In this document: positions 28,558 to 38,003 of the stretch, piece after piece | How positions within the stretch are numbered: the stretch's first letter is position 1 | Layout of the letters: each line of letters starts with the position of its first letter | NCBI RefSeq assembly: GCF_000400505.1 | Contig: NZ_CM001857.1 | Coordinates: 1,028,670-1,092,669, forward strand | Source of the DNA: Musicola paradisiaca NCPPB 2511 | GTDB lineage: Bacteria > Pseudomonadota > Gammaproteobacteria > Enterobacterales > Enterobacteriaceae | Reading direction: 5' to 3' | Length of the DNA stretch: 64,000 bases | Position numbers and translations under genes: made by a program | The notes under the pieces: generated by a model | What the model was told of the DNA's origin: nothing | Database searches by the model: none | Seen by the model: only the letters and a program-made list of their open reading frames with translations

Positions 28558-29451
28558 TCAACCGGGGCCATCGCTGGCGGCGGCCAGCAGCGGTACGATC
28601 AGATCGCTGATCGGCGTTGGGATCCCATGAGCGCGTCCGTATCTTTGAACCACCCCGTTGCGACAATCCCATTCGAGTGGGTGGCCGGCCTGTCGGTCGG
28701 CGAGGATCGATGTGCTCAAGTCGGCCGGGGCGCGATGAAATCTATCGACGATTTCCCGCGGCACATCGTCGCTAAGCGCCGCGCCCTCGGCACGCGCTAC
28801 GGCAAGACATTCCTGTAGATAGCTCAGCGCTAGCCCGGTGATGTCAGCACGGGAGAACATGCCGGCGCGGCGACCGGCCAAAACCATTAGCCCCCCAACC
28901 GCGTTTTGCAGCAGTTTTCGCCATGCGACGGTGGTGAAATCCGCCGCCACGTCGACCGCGCACCGCGTGCCGTGCAGCGCCGTCTGCACGATACGGGCTT
29001 CCGGCGTGTCCGGTAACGTGAGCCGTGCGTTTTCGCGTAGCCAGACTGAGGCGTCCGGCTCGCGTTGGGCAGGGAACCACACCACGGAGGGCAGAACCAA
29101 ACTTGCGGATAAATACGGCGCGAAGAGCGCTTTTTGCTCTACGCCGTTTTGCAGTACGCAAACGACGGTCTTTGCGCTGCATAATGCAGACAACCATGGC
29201 GCCACAGCGGCGATCTGCGTCGACTTGACCGCAATAAAAACCAGATCGAACATTCTCTTTATCCCGGCCGGATCCGTGTGTACGGGCCCAGGTACCACCA
29301 CCTGACCGCCGTCGAAGCGAAGCTCCAGATGATCATGCGCGGTACGGCCACATACTGTTGGCGTGCGGCCAACCTCATGCAGCGCTGCGGCGATGGTCGT
29401 GCCGATAGCGCCCGGGCCCACGAGGGCGACGGTTGGATTTTCAGACATCAT
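28558..29451 (-). CDS. Ketopantoate reductase-like dehydrogenase
   Basis: About 297 residues from MMSENPTVALVGPGAIG, a Rossmann GxGxxG start with GGGGAT upstream. The two-domain ketopantoate reductase fold is indicated by VFIAVKSTQ, VLQNGVEQ and WRKLLQNAVGGL, which carries the family's catalytic lysine region. The family includes PanE (2-dehydropantoate to pantoate) and paralogues of unknown substrate. It is isolated from pan genes here, so the substrate is uncertain. The 28 kb neighbourhood looks accessory. Confidence 0.75.
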   Translation of the reverse strand: MMSENPTVALVGPGAIGTTIAAALHEVGRTPTVCGRTAHDHLELRFDGGQVVVPGPVHTDPAGIKRMFDLVFIAVKSTQIAAVAPWLSALCSAKTVVCVLQNGVEQKALFAPYLSASLVLPSVVWFPAQREPDASVWLRENARLTLPDTPEARIVQTALHGTRCAVDVAADFTTVAWRKLLQNAVGGLMVLAGRRAGMFSRADITGLALSYLQECLAVARAEGAALSDDVPREIVDRFHRAPADLSTSILADRQAGHPLEWDCRNGVVQRYGRAHGIPTPISDLIVPLLAAASDGPG

Positions 29452-29749
29452 CACTATCCCCAATACCAATAGTCATTAACGACCTGTACCAAACGGCACA
29501 GGGTTGTCTGCATCATTAACATGCCTTCGTACCATAACAGATTGCGGGTCGGCGGCTCAGATGGCGGTTACGTGAACGGCTCGAGGGTCAGGCAGGCTAC
29601 CGGATGGTGTGGGGAGGCAAAACCCGATTTATGGGGCCCGGCAGAGGGCGTTTCTTCAAGCGGGAATACTGCAATCGGGGAGGGACGCCAAGCCTGACGG
29701 CGGTGCGAGGAGGCCGGACGATCCGTGGTTGGCGTGCGTCCGAACAACG

Positions 29750-30478
29750 TTATGGGTGTTCGCCGTTATCATCGGACTCAGATTGTTTAAGTTTTTCAAT
29801 AGCGTAGACATTGTCTGACATCGCCTCGTTCAATACTTCCACCGCGGTATGCGCATCTCTTTTCTTTATCGACATATAGACTTTGATATGCGCCTCAACG
29901 CTTTCAAGCGTAATTCCCAACGCCCGATTCAACTCTTCAAGATAGTAATAATAGCTGTCTTTAATTGAGCTCATGACGTTAAAAAAGATGCTGTTATGCG
30001 ACGCTTTAACAATGGCGAGGTGAAAATCATAATCGGCTTCAGAATATTTTTTATAATCTCCTTTATTTATCAGCATTCTGTGCAGTGCCTGTTCGAGGGA
30101 CTGGATATCTTCCTCGGTCGCATTGGCGACGGCCAATTCGACACACTTGAACTCAACCGTCTGGCGAAAAATCATCATATCGTGAAATTCTTCACGGCTG
30201 AGGTGCATGATGGGTTTGGGTTCATGGCTGAGCATCTGCGGATTAAAATTTTCGCTGACGTAGCTGCCGCTGCCCTGACGTGTAACCACGATCCCCAAAT
30301 CCCGCAACCGTTGGACTGCGCTGCGCACGCTGACCCGGCTGACATTGAAGGAGGCCGTTAGCTCTGCCTCCGACGGAAGACGGCTGCCCGGCGTCCAACT
30401 GCCATCAAGCAATTTTTCTTTTATCTGGTCGAAAACCGCATTGACAACGTTTTGTTTTTGTATGGATTTAATGTTCAC
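29750..30478 (-). CDS. FadR/FCD-type GntR transcription regulator
   Basis: This 242-residue protein has an N-terminal winged helix (LLDGSWTPGSRLPSEAELTASF, NVSRVSVRSAVQRLRDLGIV) and a C-terminal all-helical FCD domain (residues about 95-225) whose conserved acidic and histidine residues (ADYDFHLAIVKASHN) bind a metal and an acid ligand. A sequence TTGTAGGACAT lies upstream of its own gene, and TTGTAGGACAA upstream of the dehydratase gene. I infer that it controls the 30.6-35.5 kb sugar-acid genes and itself. Bases 29470-29749 after the previous gene hold no clear feature. Confidence 0.85.
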   Translation of the reverse strand: MNIKSIQKQNVVNAVFDQIKEKLLDGSWTPGSRLPSEAELTASFNVSRVSVRSAVQRLRDLGIVVTRQGSGSYVSENFNPQMLSHEPKPIMHLSREEFHDMMIFRQTVEFKCVELAVANATEEDIQSLEQALHRMLINKGDYKKYSEADYDFHLAIVKASHNSIFFNVMSSIKDSYYYYLEELNRALGITLESVEAHIKVYMSIKKRDAHTAVEVLNEAMSDNVYAIEKLKQSESDDNGEHP

Positions 30479-30494
30479 CGCGACACTTCATATG

Positions 30495-30505
30495 ATGTCC
30501 TACAA
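30495..30505 (-). promoter_or_regulatory. Putative operator upstream of the GntR gene
   Basis: On the minus strand this is TTGTAGGACAT, close to the TNGTNNNACNA pattern of FCD GntR regulators. It differs by one base from the site at 34153. Suggests autoregulation. Confidence 0.55.
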
Positions 30506-30605
30506 TAATTCATTATATATCACTTAACTTTGCCGGATTAAAGCGCTCGCGAAGGCATGGGCGGGTTAACGCCACCTGCGTGCAGGTGGCTTGTCATCGT
30601 AGTGA

Positions 30606-31658
30606 TCACTCAAACCGGATCAGCACTTTTGCCGATACATTTTTATCCGCAGCCGTAATCAATGCCTGCTCGATATCGGCAGGTGGGTATTCGCCGCTGA
30701 TTAACGGACGTGGATCGACGCGCCCGTCTTCCAGCCATTTGACCGCAGTGGCGAACTCGTCGATAAAGCGGAATGAGCCAACCCAGTTGATTTCCTTCAC
30801 CAGCATGGCTGAGACCGGCCAGGATACCGGGCTGGTTCCCATGCCAACCTGCACAATGGTGCCGCAAGGGCGGGTGAAGCCGACGGTTGAAGCAATCGCA
30901 GCCGGTGCGCCGGAGGCTTCAAACACGACGTCGAAATAGCCTTTATGCTGCTGGTACGCGGCAATTACGGCATCATCCTGTGGGTCAATAACCGCTGTCG
31001 CCCCCATCTGCAACGCCAATTCCCGGCAGCGGGGGCTGAGGTCGGAGGCTACCAGCTCGGTGGCTCCCGCGCTTCTGGCCGCCGCCAGAATCAAACAACC
31101 GATGGGGCCGGCGCCGATCACCAGGATTTTCTTACCGGTCAATTGCCCGGCCATTTTTACGGCGTGGATTGAAACCGCAAGCGGTTCTGAAAAGGCCATC
31201 ACGTTAGCCGGTACGCCCTTATCGTAAGGAATGCATTGTTCCGGTTTAACGGCCACATACTCGGAGAAGCCGCCATTCACATGCGGGTTAAATTGCGCGC
31301 TGCCCATAAACCGCATGGTGGCGCAGTGATTCTGGCGCCCCGACAGGCACATATCGCAGTGATTACAGGGTTGAGAGGGATTAACCGCAACGGCCTGACC
31401 TACCTGCAACCCGCTGTTCTCCGGCGCTTTTTTCACTACGCCCACAAACTCATGGCCGACTACCATCGGGTGTTTCAGAATCGACATTCCTGCGCGGCCG
31501 TGTTGGTAGTAATGAATATCGGAACCACATATCCCGCCACAGGCCACTTTCACCAGCACATCGCTGTCGCTGTATTCAATTTCACGCTGTTCTACACGGA
31601 CATCTTTTTCACCATGAGCGAAACAGGCGCTGCATTTAATTTTTTCAGTGCTTTTCAT
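30606..31658 (-). CDS. idnD: L-idonate 5-dehydrogenase (zinc-dependent)
   Basis: This 350-residue zinc alcohol dehydrogenase closely resembles E. coli IdnD: VACGGICGSDIHYYQHG, MVVGHEFVG, the structural-zinc cysteines in CNHCDMCLSGRQNHC, MRFMGSAQFNPHVNGGF, MAFSEPLAVSIHAVKMAG and the cofactor loop VIGAGPIGCLI. It oxidises L-idonate to 5-keto-D-gluconate. Last gene of an apparent operon with the MFS and SDR genes, all on the minus strand. Cytoplasmic. Confidence 0.85.
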   Translation of the reverse strand: MKSTEKIKCSACFAHGEKDVRVEQREIEYSDSDVLVKVACGGICGSDIHYYQHGRAGMSILKHPMVVGHEFVGVVKKAPENSGLQVGQAVAVNPSQPCNHCDMCLSGRQNHCATMRFMGSAQFNPHVNGGFSEYVAVKPEQCIPYDKGVPANVMAFSEPLAVSIHAVKMAGQLTGKKILVIGAGPIGCLILAAARSAGATELVASDLSPRCRELALQMGATAVIDPQDDAVIAAYQQHKGYFDVVFEASGAPAAIASTVGFTRPCGTIVQVGMGTSPVSWPVSAMLVKEINWVGSFRFIDEFATAVKWLEDGRVDPRPLISGEYPPADIEQALITAADKNVSAKVLIRFE

Positions 31659-31668
31659 ATCAACCTCA

Positions 31669-33030
31669 TTATTTATTAACCGGTGCGGTATTCAGTATTT
31701 TTTCATCTGATGCCGGGGTGTTATCTTTTTCCGGCAAAATGACTTCAATTTTTCCAACCAGGAATACGTAGGCTAAAATTCCCATCCCGGCGACGCCTGC
31801 GATATACCACATGGCATATTGAAAATTATGGGTACGTTCGAGAATTACACCGATGACTATCGGGCTGACAATGCCGGAAAGGTTGCCGCAGATATTCAAA
31901 AAACCGCCCATGGTGCCGAGGTAATTACGGGGAATAACATCACTCCATACCACCCAGCCCAGATTTGAAAAAGCATTGGCAAAAAAGGCGATGGACAGAA
32001 TGATGATGGCAATAATAGGTTGATCTTCAAAGAAGTTGACCGTGGCAATAATTAATGTCAGACACAGCCCCATCAGTACGGGTAATTTTCTGGCCAGAGT
32101 TCGTGATTTTCCTTTTTTCAGCAACATGTCGCTTAACGTGCCGCCACATAATACGCCGAACATCGCCATAATATAGGGAAGCATGGCTCCCATACCGGCC
32201 TTGGAAATAGAAAGGTGCAGCCCTTTTTCCAGATAGACGATAAACCAGGTCAGGAAAAAATACAGCGTTGACGAACAGGCGAATTGGGTAATAAAAAGGC
32301 CCCAAATGGTTTTACGTTTCAAAAAATATTTAATATCCCGCCAGCTGATTTTTTCGCTCACCGTCGATTGATTAACGGAGCCGTAACCGCCGCCAGCTTT
32401 GATATAGTCGAGTTCGGCCTGGTTAATGTTCTTGCTGTGTTGCGGGTCGCGATAGTAGATCAGCCAGTAGATGCCAAACAGGATCCCGGCGGCGCCGGAT
32501 AAATAGAACGACATTTCCCAGCCATATTGCGCCACAATAAAAGAGAGCGCCGGGGTCAGCAACGCCAGCCCGATATATTGCGCGCTGGAATAGATTGCCG
32601 TTGCGCGTGCGCGTTCATGGTCGGGGAACCAGGTAGCAATAATCTTGGTATTGGATGGAAATGAAGGTGCTTCCGCAACGCCAATCAGTGCGCGACACAC
32701 CAACAGCATAATAAAAGAGGCTGTTACCGTGGCGAAAAGATGATGAGAAGCAAACCCCATCAGGAAAGTAAAGACGCTCCATAGAATAATCGCGCCGCCA
32801 TATAAAATACGCGAACCGATACGATCCAGTACATAGCCGACAGGGATCTGGCTTGCGGCATATGCCCATGTAAACATAGAGAACAGCAAACCCAGTTGCG
32901 TCGGAGTCAGACTAAAATCATTCTGAATATTTGAGCCTGCCACCGCCAGATTGGCGCGATCCATATAATTTATCGCGGTCACAATAAAAAGCAGCGATAA
33001 AATAAAGAAGCGATTTTTTGTAGCCTTCAT
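31669..33030 (-). CDS. MFS transporter, anion:cation symporter (sugar-acid) family
   Basis: About 453 residues from MKATKNRFFILSLLF with 12 predicted helices. The sequence TAINYMDRANLAVAG and the loop after helix 2 (GYVLDRIGSR) are typical of the ACS family (ExuT, GudP, GarP), which imports hexuronates and sugar acids with protons. The start is chosen at 33030 because longer versions run back through the non-coding space toward the SDR gene. Its neighbours suggest L-idonate, gluconate or a related acid as substrate. Confidence 0.85.
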   Translation of the reverse strand: MKATKNRFFILSLLFIVTAINYMDRANLAVAGSNIQNDFSLTPTQLGLLFSMFTWAYAASQIPVGYVLDRIGSRILYGGAIILWSVFTFLMGFASHHLFATVTASFIMLLVCRALIGVAEAPSFPSNTKIIATWFPDHERARATAIYSSAQYIGLALLTPALSFIVAQYGWEMSFYLSGAAGILFGIYWLIYYRDPQHSKNINQAELDYIKAGGGYGSVNQSTVSEKISWRDIKYFLKRKTIWGLFITQFACSSTLYFFLTWFIVYLEKGLHLSISKAGMGAMLPYIMAMFGVLCGGTLSDMLLKKGKSRTLARKLPVLMGLCLTLIIATVNFFEDQPIIAIIILSIAFFANAFSNLGWVVWSDVIPRNYLGTMGGFLNICGNLSGIVSPIVIGVILERTHNFQYAMWYIAGVAGMGILAYVFLVGKIEVILPEKDNTPASDEKILNTAPVNK

Positions 33031-33130
33031 GTTTGTACCTGTGTTGTATAGGGTATATCTGTCGTCGTCATTCGACGGCAGATATACATGCATGTTAAAG
33101 GCAAGGTGTAGAGTATTTGGGTTCGGATAT

Positions 33131-33898
33131 TTACAACACGGCCAGCCAGCCGCCATCGACATAAATAATCTGGCCGTTTATATAATCGGAGGCTTTTGAT
33201 GACAAAAATACCGCCGTACCAATTAATTCTTCCGGGTGGCCCCAGCGTTGCGACGGGTTACTGCTTTTAACCCAGCTATCGAATTTTTCGTCTTCAATCA
33301 GGGCGGTATTCATATCCGTCAGAATATAGCCGGGGCCAATCGCGTTGGTCTGGATATTGAAAGCCGCCCATTCTGCCGCCATAGAGCAGGTCAGCATCTT
33401 AATTCCGCCTTTGGCCGCCGTGTAGGGGGCGACGGTGGGTCTTGCCGCCTGGCTGGTCAGTGAACCGATATTGATGATCTTGCCCCCGGTTCCGCGGGCA
33501 ATCATGCGCCTGGCCGCAGTACGGGACACGATGAAGGCGCTGGTCAGGTTGGTGTCGATAACCTTCTGCCAGTTTTCCAACTCCAGTTCCACCATGGGTT
33601 TACGATACTGGATCCCCGCATTGTTGATGACGATATCAACCTGCACGCCTTGTGCATCCAGCGCGGCGAAGGCTTGCTCCACGGCGTCTTCATCGGTGAC
33701 GTCAAAGGCGATGCCCTGTGCGTTGTACCCTTTATTACGCAGCTTGCCGACGGATTCTTGCAGCAAGGTGTCGCGGATATCATTGAGAATGACGCTGGCG
33801 CCTTCGGCGGCCAATCCCTCTGCGTAGGCAAACCCCAAACCCCGTGCGGAGCCGGTGATCAGCGCGGTTTTCCCGGTCAAGTCGAATAAAGCTGTCAT
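33131..33898 (-). CDS. idnO: 5-keto-D-gluconate reductase-like SDR
   Basis: This 255-residue short-chain dehydrogenase begins TALFDLTGKTALITGSARGL. The cofactor loop TGSARGLGF, NNAGIQYRKPM and the catalytic tyrosine-lysine pair in YTAAKGGIKML are intact. It resembles IdnO (gluconate 5-dehydrogenase), which reduces 5-ketogluconate to D-gluconate. First gene of the idnO-MFS-idnD operon; an ATTAA-rich promoter region shared with the dehydratase lies upstream. Confidence 0.82.
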   Translation of the reverse strand: MTALFDLTGKTALITGSARGLGFAYAEGLAAEGASVILNDIRDTLLQESVGKLRNKGYNAQGIAFDVTDEDAVEQAFAALDAQGVQVDIVINNAGIQYRKPMVELELENWQKVIDTNLTSAFIVSRTAARRMIARGTGGKIINIGSLTSQAARPTVAPYTAAKGGIKMLTCSMAAEWAAFNIQTNAIGPGYILTDMNTALIEDEKFDSWVKSSNPSQRWGHPEELIGTAVFLSSKASDYINGQIIYVDGGWLAVL

Positions 33899-34083
33899 GT
33901 TGTCCCCCTTGATTTATTAATTTGTATGACGACTATCGTTTTAGGAGAGTGGTTCGACTCGCGTTTAAAAGCAATAAGTGATAATTATTTTTGTAATAAC
34001 GATCACACTTCCCTGTGTTAAAAAATAGCAACCAGGGTTTTTATTGTTATTTATCAATTAATTATTGATTTTTTGTGTGTAAT

Positions 34084-34099
34084 AGTGATGGTGATCACA
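34084..34099. promoter_or_regulatory. CRP-like site in the idnO/dehydratase divergent region
   Basis: aGTGATGGTGATCACa has the GTGA-N6-TCAC core of the CRP site. It lies in the 339-base divergent region (33899-34237), as expected for catabolite-controlled sugar-acid genes. Confidence 0.6.
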
Positions 34100-34152
34100 A
34101 AATATTAAGCATGATATTCCCGTCATCATTGGTCGTGATATAACAAGCTTAG

Positions 34153-34163
34153 TTGTAGGACAA
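34153..34163. promoter_or_regulatory. Palindromic operator upstream of dehydratase gene
   Basis: TTGTAGGACAA, with flanking G and C extending it to 13 bases, is a perfect TNGTNNNACNA-type palindrome. The same core occurs upstream of the local FCD GntR gene. Confidence 0.6.
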
Positions 34164-34237
34164 CTTACAAATTTTCGGTATTTCTGTTACGTCGGGATGG
34201 CCGGGAACTGGCTAACTTACTGAATTAAGGAGTTAAC

Positions 34238-35491
34238 GTGAGCAAACTCAAGATAACGAATGTGAAAACCATTCTTACCGCCCCCGGCGGTATTGATTTG
34301 GCCGTGGTTAAGGTGGAAACCAACGAGCCCGGATTGTATGGCCTGGGATGCGCAACGTTCACCCAGCGCATTTTTGCGGTCAAAAGCGCGATTGATGAAT
34401 ACATGGCGCCGTTTCTGATCGGAAAGGATCCCACTCGTATCGAAGATATCTGGCAGTCTGCTGCGGTCAGCGGCTACTGGCGTAATGGCCCGATCATGAA
34501 CAATGCCCTTTCCGGCGTTGATATGGCGCTGTGGGATATCAAAGGGAAGCTGGCCGGTATGCCGGTTTATGAACTGTTGGGCGGAAAATGTCGGGACGGG
34601 ATCCCCCTTTACTGCCACACGGATGGCGGCGACGAGGTCGAGGTGGAAGACAATATTCGTGCCCGCATGGAGGAAGGGTATCAGTACGTTCGCTGCCAGA
34701 TGGGGATGTACGGCGGGGCTGGTACCGATGATTTAAAACTCATCGCCACCCAACTGGCCAGAGCGAAGAATATTCAACCGAAACGCTCGCCGAGAAGCAA
34801 AACGCCGGGGATTTACTTTGACCCGGAAGCCTATGCGAAGAGCGTTCCACGCCTGTTTGAGCATCTGCGCAATAAACTGGGCTTCGGCATCGAATTTATC
34901 CATGACGTCCACGAGCGCGTCACGCCCGTCACCGCCATCCAATTGGCGAAAACGCTGGAACCTTACCAGCTCTTCTATCTGGAAGACCCCGTCGCACCGG
35001 AAAATATCGACTGGCTGAGAATGCTGCGTCAGCAGTCTTCCACACCCATTTCCATGGGGGAACTCTTCGTCAATATCAATGAATGGAAGCCATTGATTGA
35101 TAACAAGCTGATTGACTACATCCGCTGCCACGTCAGCACGATTGGCGGCATTACGCCGGCGAAAAAGCTGGCGGTGTACAGCGAGCTGAACGGCGTCCGC
35201 ACCGCGTGGCACGGCCCGGGCGATATTTCACCGGTGGGCGTATGCGCCAACATGCACCTGGATATGAGCTCGCCTAACTTCGGCATTCAGGAATATACGC
35301 CGATGAATGACGCACTGCGCGAAGTCTTCCCGGGGTGTCCGGAGATCGATCAAGGCTATGCCTACGTTAACGACAAACCGGGCTTAGGCATTGATATCAA
35401 TGAAACCCTGGCGGAGAAATACCCCTGTGACGGCGGCATTCCTTCCTGGACGATGGCGAGAACGCCTGACGGCACGGCATCCCGCCCCTGA
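34238..35491 (+). CDS. Enolase-superfamily sugar-acid dehydratase (ManD/RspA family)
   Basis: The 417-residue protein has the ManD-type capping domain (YGLGCATFTQRIFAV) and barrel. Metal ligands are in FIHDVHERVTP (Asp, with catalytic His), YLEDPVAPEN (Glu) and SMGELF (Glu); the conserved AWHGPGDISPVG follows. Family members dehydrate D-mannonate or D-gluconate to 2-keto-3-deoxygluconate (KDG), and some are weak on both. Next to idnD and idnO, D-gluconate is the natural guess, which would bypass gluconokinase. Substrate choice cannot be settled from sequence. Confidence 0.82.
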   Translation: MSKLKITNVKTILTAPGGIDLAVVKVETNEPGLYGLGCATFTQRIFAVKSAIDEYMAPFLIGKDPTRIEDIWQSAAVSGYWRNGPIMNNALSGVDMALWDIKGKLAGMPVYELLGGKCRDGIPLYCHTDGGDEVEVEDNIRARMEEGYQYVRCQMGMYGGAGTDDLKLIATQLARAKNIQPKRSPRSKTPGIYFDPEAYAKSVPRLFEHLRNKLGFGIEFIHDVHERVTPVTAIQLAKTLEPYQLFYLEDPVAPENIDWLRMLRQQSSTPISMGELFVNINEWKPLIDNKLIDYIRCHVSTIGGITPAKKLAVYSELNGVRTAWHGPGDISPVGVCANMHLDMSSPNFGIQEYTPMNDALREVFPGCPEIDQGYAYVNDKPGLGIDINETLAEKYPCDGGIPSWTMARTPDGTASRP

Positions 35492-35657
35492 TCGTGCGGT
35501 GTGATGGAGGATGAAAGGCCCATGGATGGGCCTTCGCCTGTCTCGCGATTCCTGTCTCAGGATCGACGGGTTATAAACCCGCGGCCCGGCCAGAACACGA
35601 CGGTGGGAGAACACGGCGGTGAGCGTCCCCCGGTGAACGTATCCCGGTGCGGCGAGC

Positions 35658-36770
35658 CTATAACGACGACAGGGCGCGCGGCAGTGAACTCATCCGCCGC
35701 CCGCCTTGCGGTGTGACCACCACGCTTTCACTGAACGCCAACGAACGGGCGGATGCGTACATGTGAAACACCATATTTTCTTCCAGCCGCCAGTCGGCTG
35801 CGGGGGTAAAGCAGCAGGAGAAATCGCTGGGGCGAGGTGTCCGCGTATAGAGGCCAAGCGCGTAGCCGGTGACGTTGCCGTAATGCTCGCGCAGGCCGGC
35901 ATCCAGCACCGCCTGGCGCAGTAGCGCGTCCACGTCGCTGGCGTTGACGCCAGGTTTCATGGCGGCGATTTGCGCATCCTGAAACCGGATCAGCTGCGTG
36001 GCGATCTGTTGCTGCTCGGCGCTTGGCGTACCGATCAGAAAAGGGCGCATCAGCCGTGCGCTGTAATGGTTTACCTTCGGGATCAACTCCACATGCAGCA
36101 TATCGCCGGCGCTCAGACGATGATCGTGACTGCTGGCATGCAGAAACCCGTTATCGCCGTTGGCGCAGACGATCGGCCCGGTTTCGCCGCTATCGGCGCC
36201 GTTGCGCAGAAAGGTATGCGCCGCCAACGCGGCCACATCGCGCACTCGCCAGCCGGTAGTGACTTCGTCTGCGATAGCACGCATGGCATCGTCGGCGATG
36301 CGCGCCGCCTGACGCAGCGCCGCCAGTTCATCGGCGAACTTAACGCTGCGCAGCCGGTCGCTCAGCCCATCCATCGCCTGCCACTGAACCGCAGGCAGGC
36401 GATGGCACAGTTGCCGCCAGTTATACACCGTCATGCCGTAGGAGTTGAAATCGACGCCGAGCCGGGCATGGCCGAAACCGCGCGCCAGCAGGCTGTCGGC
36501 GACGGCCTGAAACGGATCCTGATGGTCGTCATAGACCACAATAGCGTTGAGGCTGCTCAATGCGCGGCAGGGCGCTTCGTCCAACTGGCGCAGCACCATC
36601 CACGGTTCGCCCTCCAGCGGCACCAGACAGGCGCGGTAACAGGTTTCCGATACCGTGTAGCCGGTCAGCCAGGCCAGCAGTTCGCCGTGGTCGATCAACA
36701 ACAGTTCGACGTCCGCCTGTTGCATGGCGGCACGGGTGCGCGCCAGCGCGAGTGGCGCATGCGCGGTCAT
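35658..36770 (-). CDS. M24 'pita-bread' family protein lacking metal ligands
   Basis: The 370-residue protein has the creatinase-like N-terminal domain and the C-terminal aminopeptidase P/creatinase fold. Of the usual five metal ligands only the last Glu (SESVVVT, near 349) is kept. The others appear replaced: E228 in HVELIP, A238 in YSARL, Y303 in TGYALGL and Y in FHMYAS. It is therefore unlikely to be a metallopeptidase and may act metal-free, as creatinase does, on a small amide or amidine. Overlaps the upstream M20 gene by 4 bases (ATGA) and ends the operon. Confidence 0.75.
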   Translation of the reverse strand: MTAHAPLALARTRAAMQQADVELLLIDHGELLAWLTGYTVSETCYRACLVPLEGEPWMVLRQLDEAPCRALSSLNAIVVYDDHQDPFQAVADSLLARGFGHARLGVDFNSYGMTVYNWRQLCHRLPAVQWQAMDGLSDRLRSVKFADELAALRQAARIADDAMRAIADEVTTGWRVRDVAALAAHTFLRNGADSGETGPIVCANGDNGFLHASSHDHRLSAGDMLHVELIPKVNHYSARLMRPFLIGTPSAEQQQIATQLIRFQDAQIAAMKPGVNASDVDALLRQAVLDAGLREHYGNVTGYALGLYTRTPRPSDFSCCFTPAADWRLEENMVFHMYASARSLAFSESVVVTPQGGRRMSSLPRALSSL

Positions 36771-37996
36771 GACAGCCTGTCCTCCGGTTGGCAGATCTCC
36801 AATATCGCCAGCAGATAAATACGCACCGCGTCGAGAAAATCGCTGATGTGGACGCGCTCATCCGGCATGGTGTTGAACTTGCCGCCGGGGCCGCACACGA
36901 TGCCTTCCATACCGGCCAATTGGTAAAAGTGGGCGGCGTCGGTGCCGTAAAACGCGGGCGGCGTGATGGCGCCGCTGGGCTGCGGCTCGCCGCGCACCTG
37001 CTGATAGGCGCGGTTAACCGCCTGCACAATCGCCGATGCGCGGGACACTTCGAACGGCAGCATGGTGGGTTTATCCCGTTCGCCGTCGTCGAACAGCTCC
37101 GCTTTCAGGCCGGGGTGGCGGGCGCAAAGCGCATCCAGCAATGCCTGAATATCCGCCAGCACGCCGGCGACGGTCTGTCCCGGTGCAAAGCGGGCGGAGC
37201 CCTTGAGGCGGGCGAAATCCGCCACCTGCGGCGGCCGCCACTCTTCAAGCTCGCGCCCCAGCGCGCCGTGTACGGTGCCGACATGGCAACGGTTGATGCT
37301 GCGGTGTTCATCGCTCTGCGCGCCGCTGAAGGTCATGGCGTTCAACTGCGGGATCAGCGCTACGGCGGCGGCGATGGCGTCCACCGCCTGTTCGCGTTTG
37401 GAGAGGTGGCGGGTATCACCGGTCAGTTCGATGGTGAACATCAGTGAACCGGCGTGCATGGTTAACGCCTGGATATCGGTCGGTTCGGCGTTGATGAAAT
37501 AGTCGGCGCGGATACCTTGCTCAATCGCCGCGATGGAGCCGATGCCGCCCTGCAACTCGCCGACCACGTAAGTCAGCACCACGTCGCCTTTCAGCTTGAT
37601 GCCGGCGTCGATCAGCGTCTTCAGCGCGCAGAAATAGGCGGCATCGCCGGATTTCATATTGGATACGCCGATGCCATAGATGAATTCGTCGTCGATTTTT
37701 CCTTCCCAGGGATCCACCGTCCAGCCTTCCGTCACCGGGTTGGTGTCCAAATGGCCGTTGAACAGCAAACTGTGGCCGCCGCCGGTGCCGCGCAGGGTGC
37801 CGATAGCGTTGAGTCGGCCGCCCGGCACCGGCGTGAGTTGGGTCTCCAGCCCGAGCTCGCGCATCCGTTCGGCCATAAATTCCGCCAGTTGACGTTCACC
37901 GTCGGTGGCGCTGTAGCTTTTGTGTTGCACCATATTTGCCAGAAAACGCAGACAAAATTCGGTATCGATGCTCTGTAGTAACTGTTCTTTCGTCAT
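36767..37996 (-). CDS. M20-family amidohydrolase/peptidase
   Basis: About 409 residues from MTKEQLLQSIDTEFCLRFL. Zinc-site regions are LLFNGHLDTNPVTEGW, GIGVSNMKSGDAAYF and FINAEPTDIQAL, and the lid domain follows. The ArgE/DapE-like fold hydrolyses N-acyl amino acids or short peptides. In YVVGELQGGIG the first of the usual Glu-Glu pair appears to be Gly, so catalysis may differ. In an operon with the ABC importer, so its substrate is probably imported by it. Confidence 0.78.
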   Translation of the reverse strand: MTKEQLLQSIDTEFCLRFLANMVQHKSYSATDGERQLAEFMAERMRELGLETQLTPVPGGRLNAIGTLRGTGGGHSLLFNGHLDTNPVTEGWTVDPWEGKIDDEFIYGIGVSNMKSGDAAYFCALKTLIDAGIKLKGDVVLTYVVGELQGGIGSIAAIEQGIRADYFINAEPTDIQALTMHAGSLMFTIELTGDTRHLSKREQAVDAIAAAVALIPQLNAMTFSGAQSDEHRSINRCHVGTVHGALGRELEEWRPPQVADFARLKGSARFAPGQTVAGVLADIQALLDALCARHPGLKAELFDDGERDKPTMLPFEVSRASAIVQAVNRAYQQVRGEPQPSGAITPPAFYGTDAAHFYQLAGMEGIVCGPGGKFNTMPDERVHISDFLDAVRIYLLAILEICQPEDRLS

Positions 37997-38003
37997 GATG
38001 GTT

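Noticed and set aside
29604-29818. Two overlapping ~68-codon frames before the GntR gene
   Set aside because: No ribosome site, no family resemblance, and they run into the regulator gene on the other strand.
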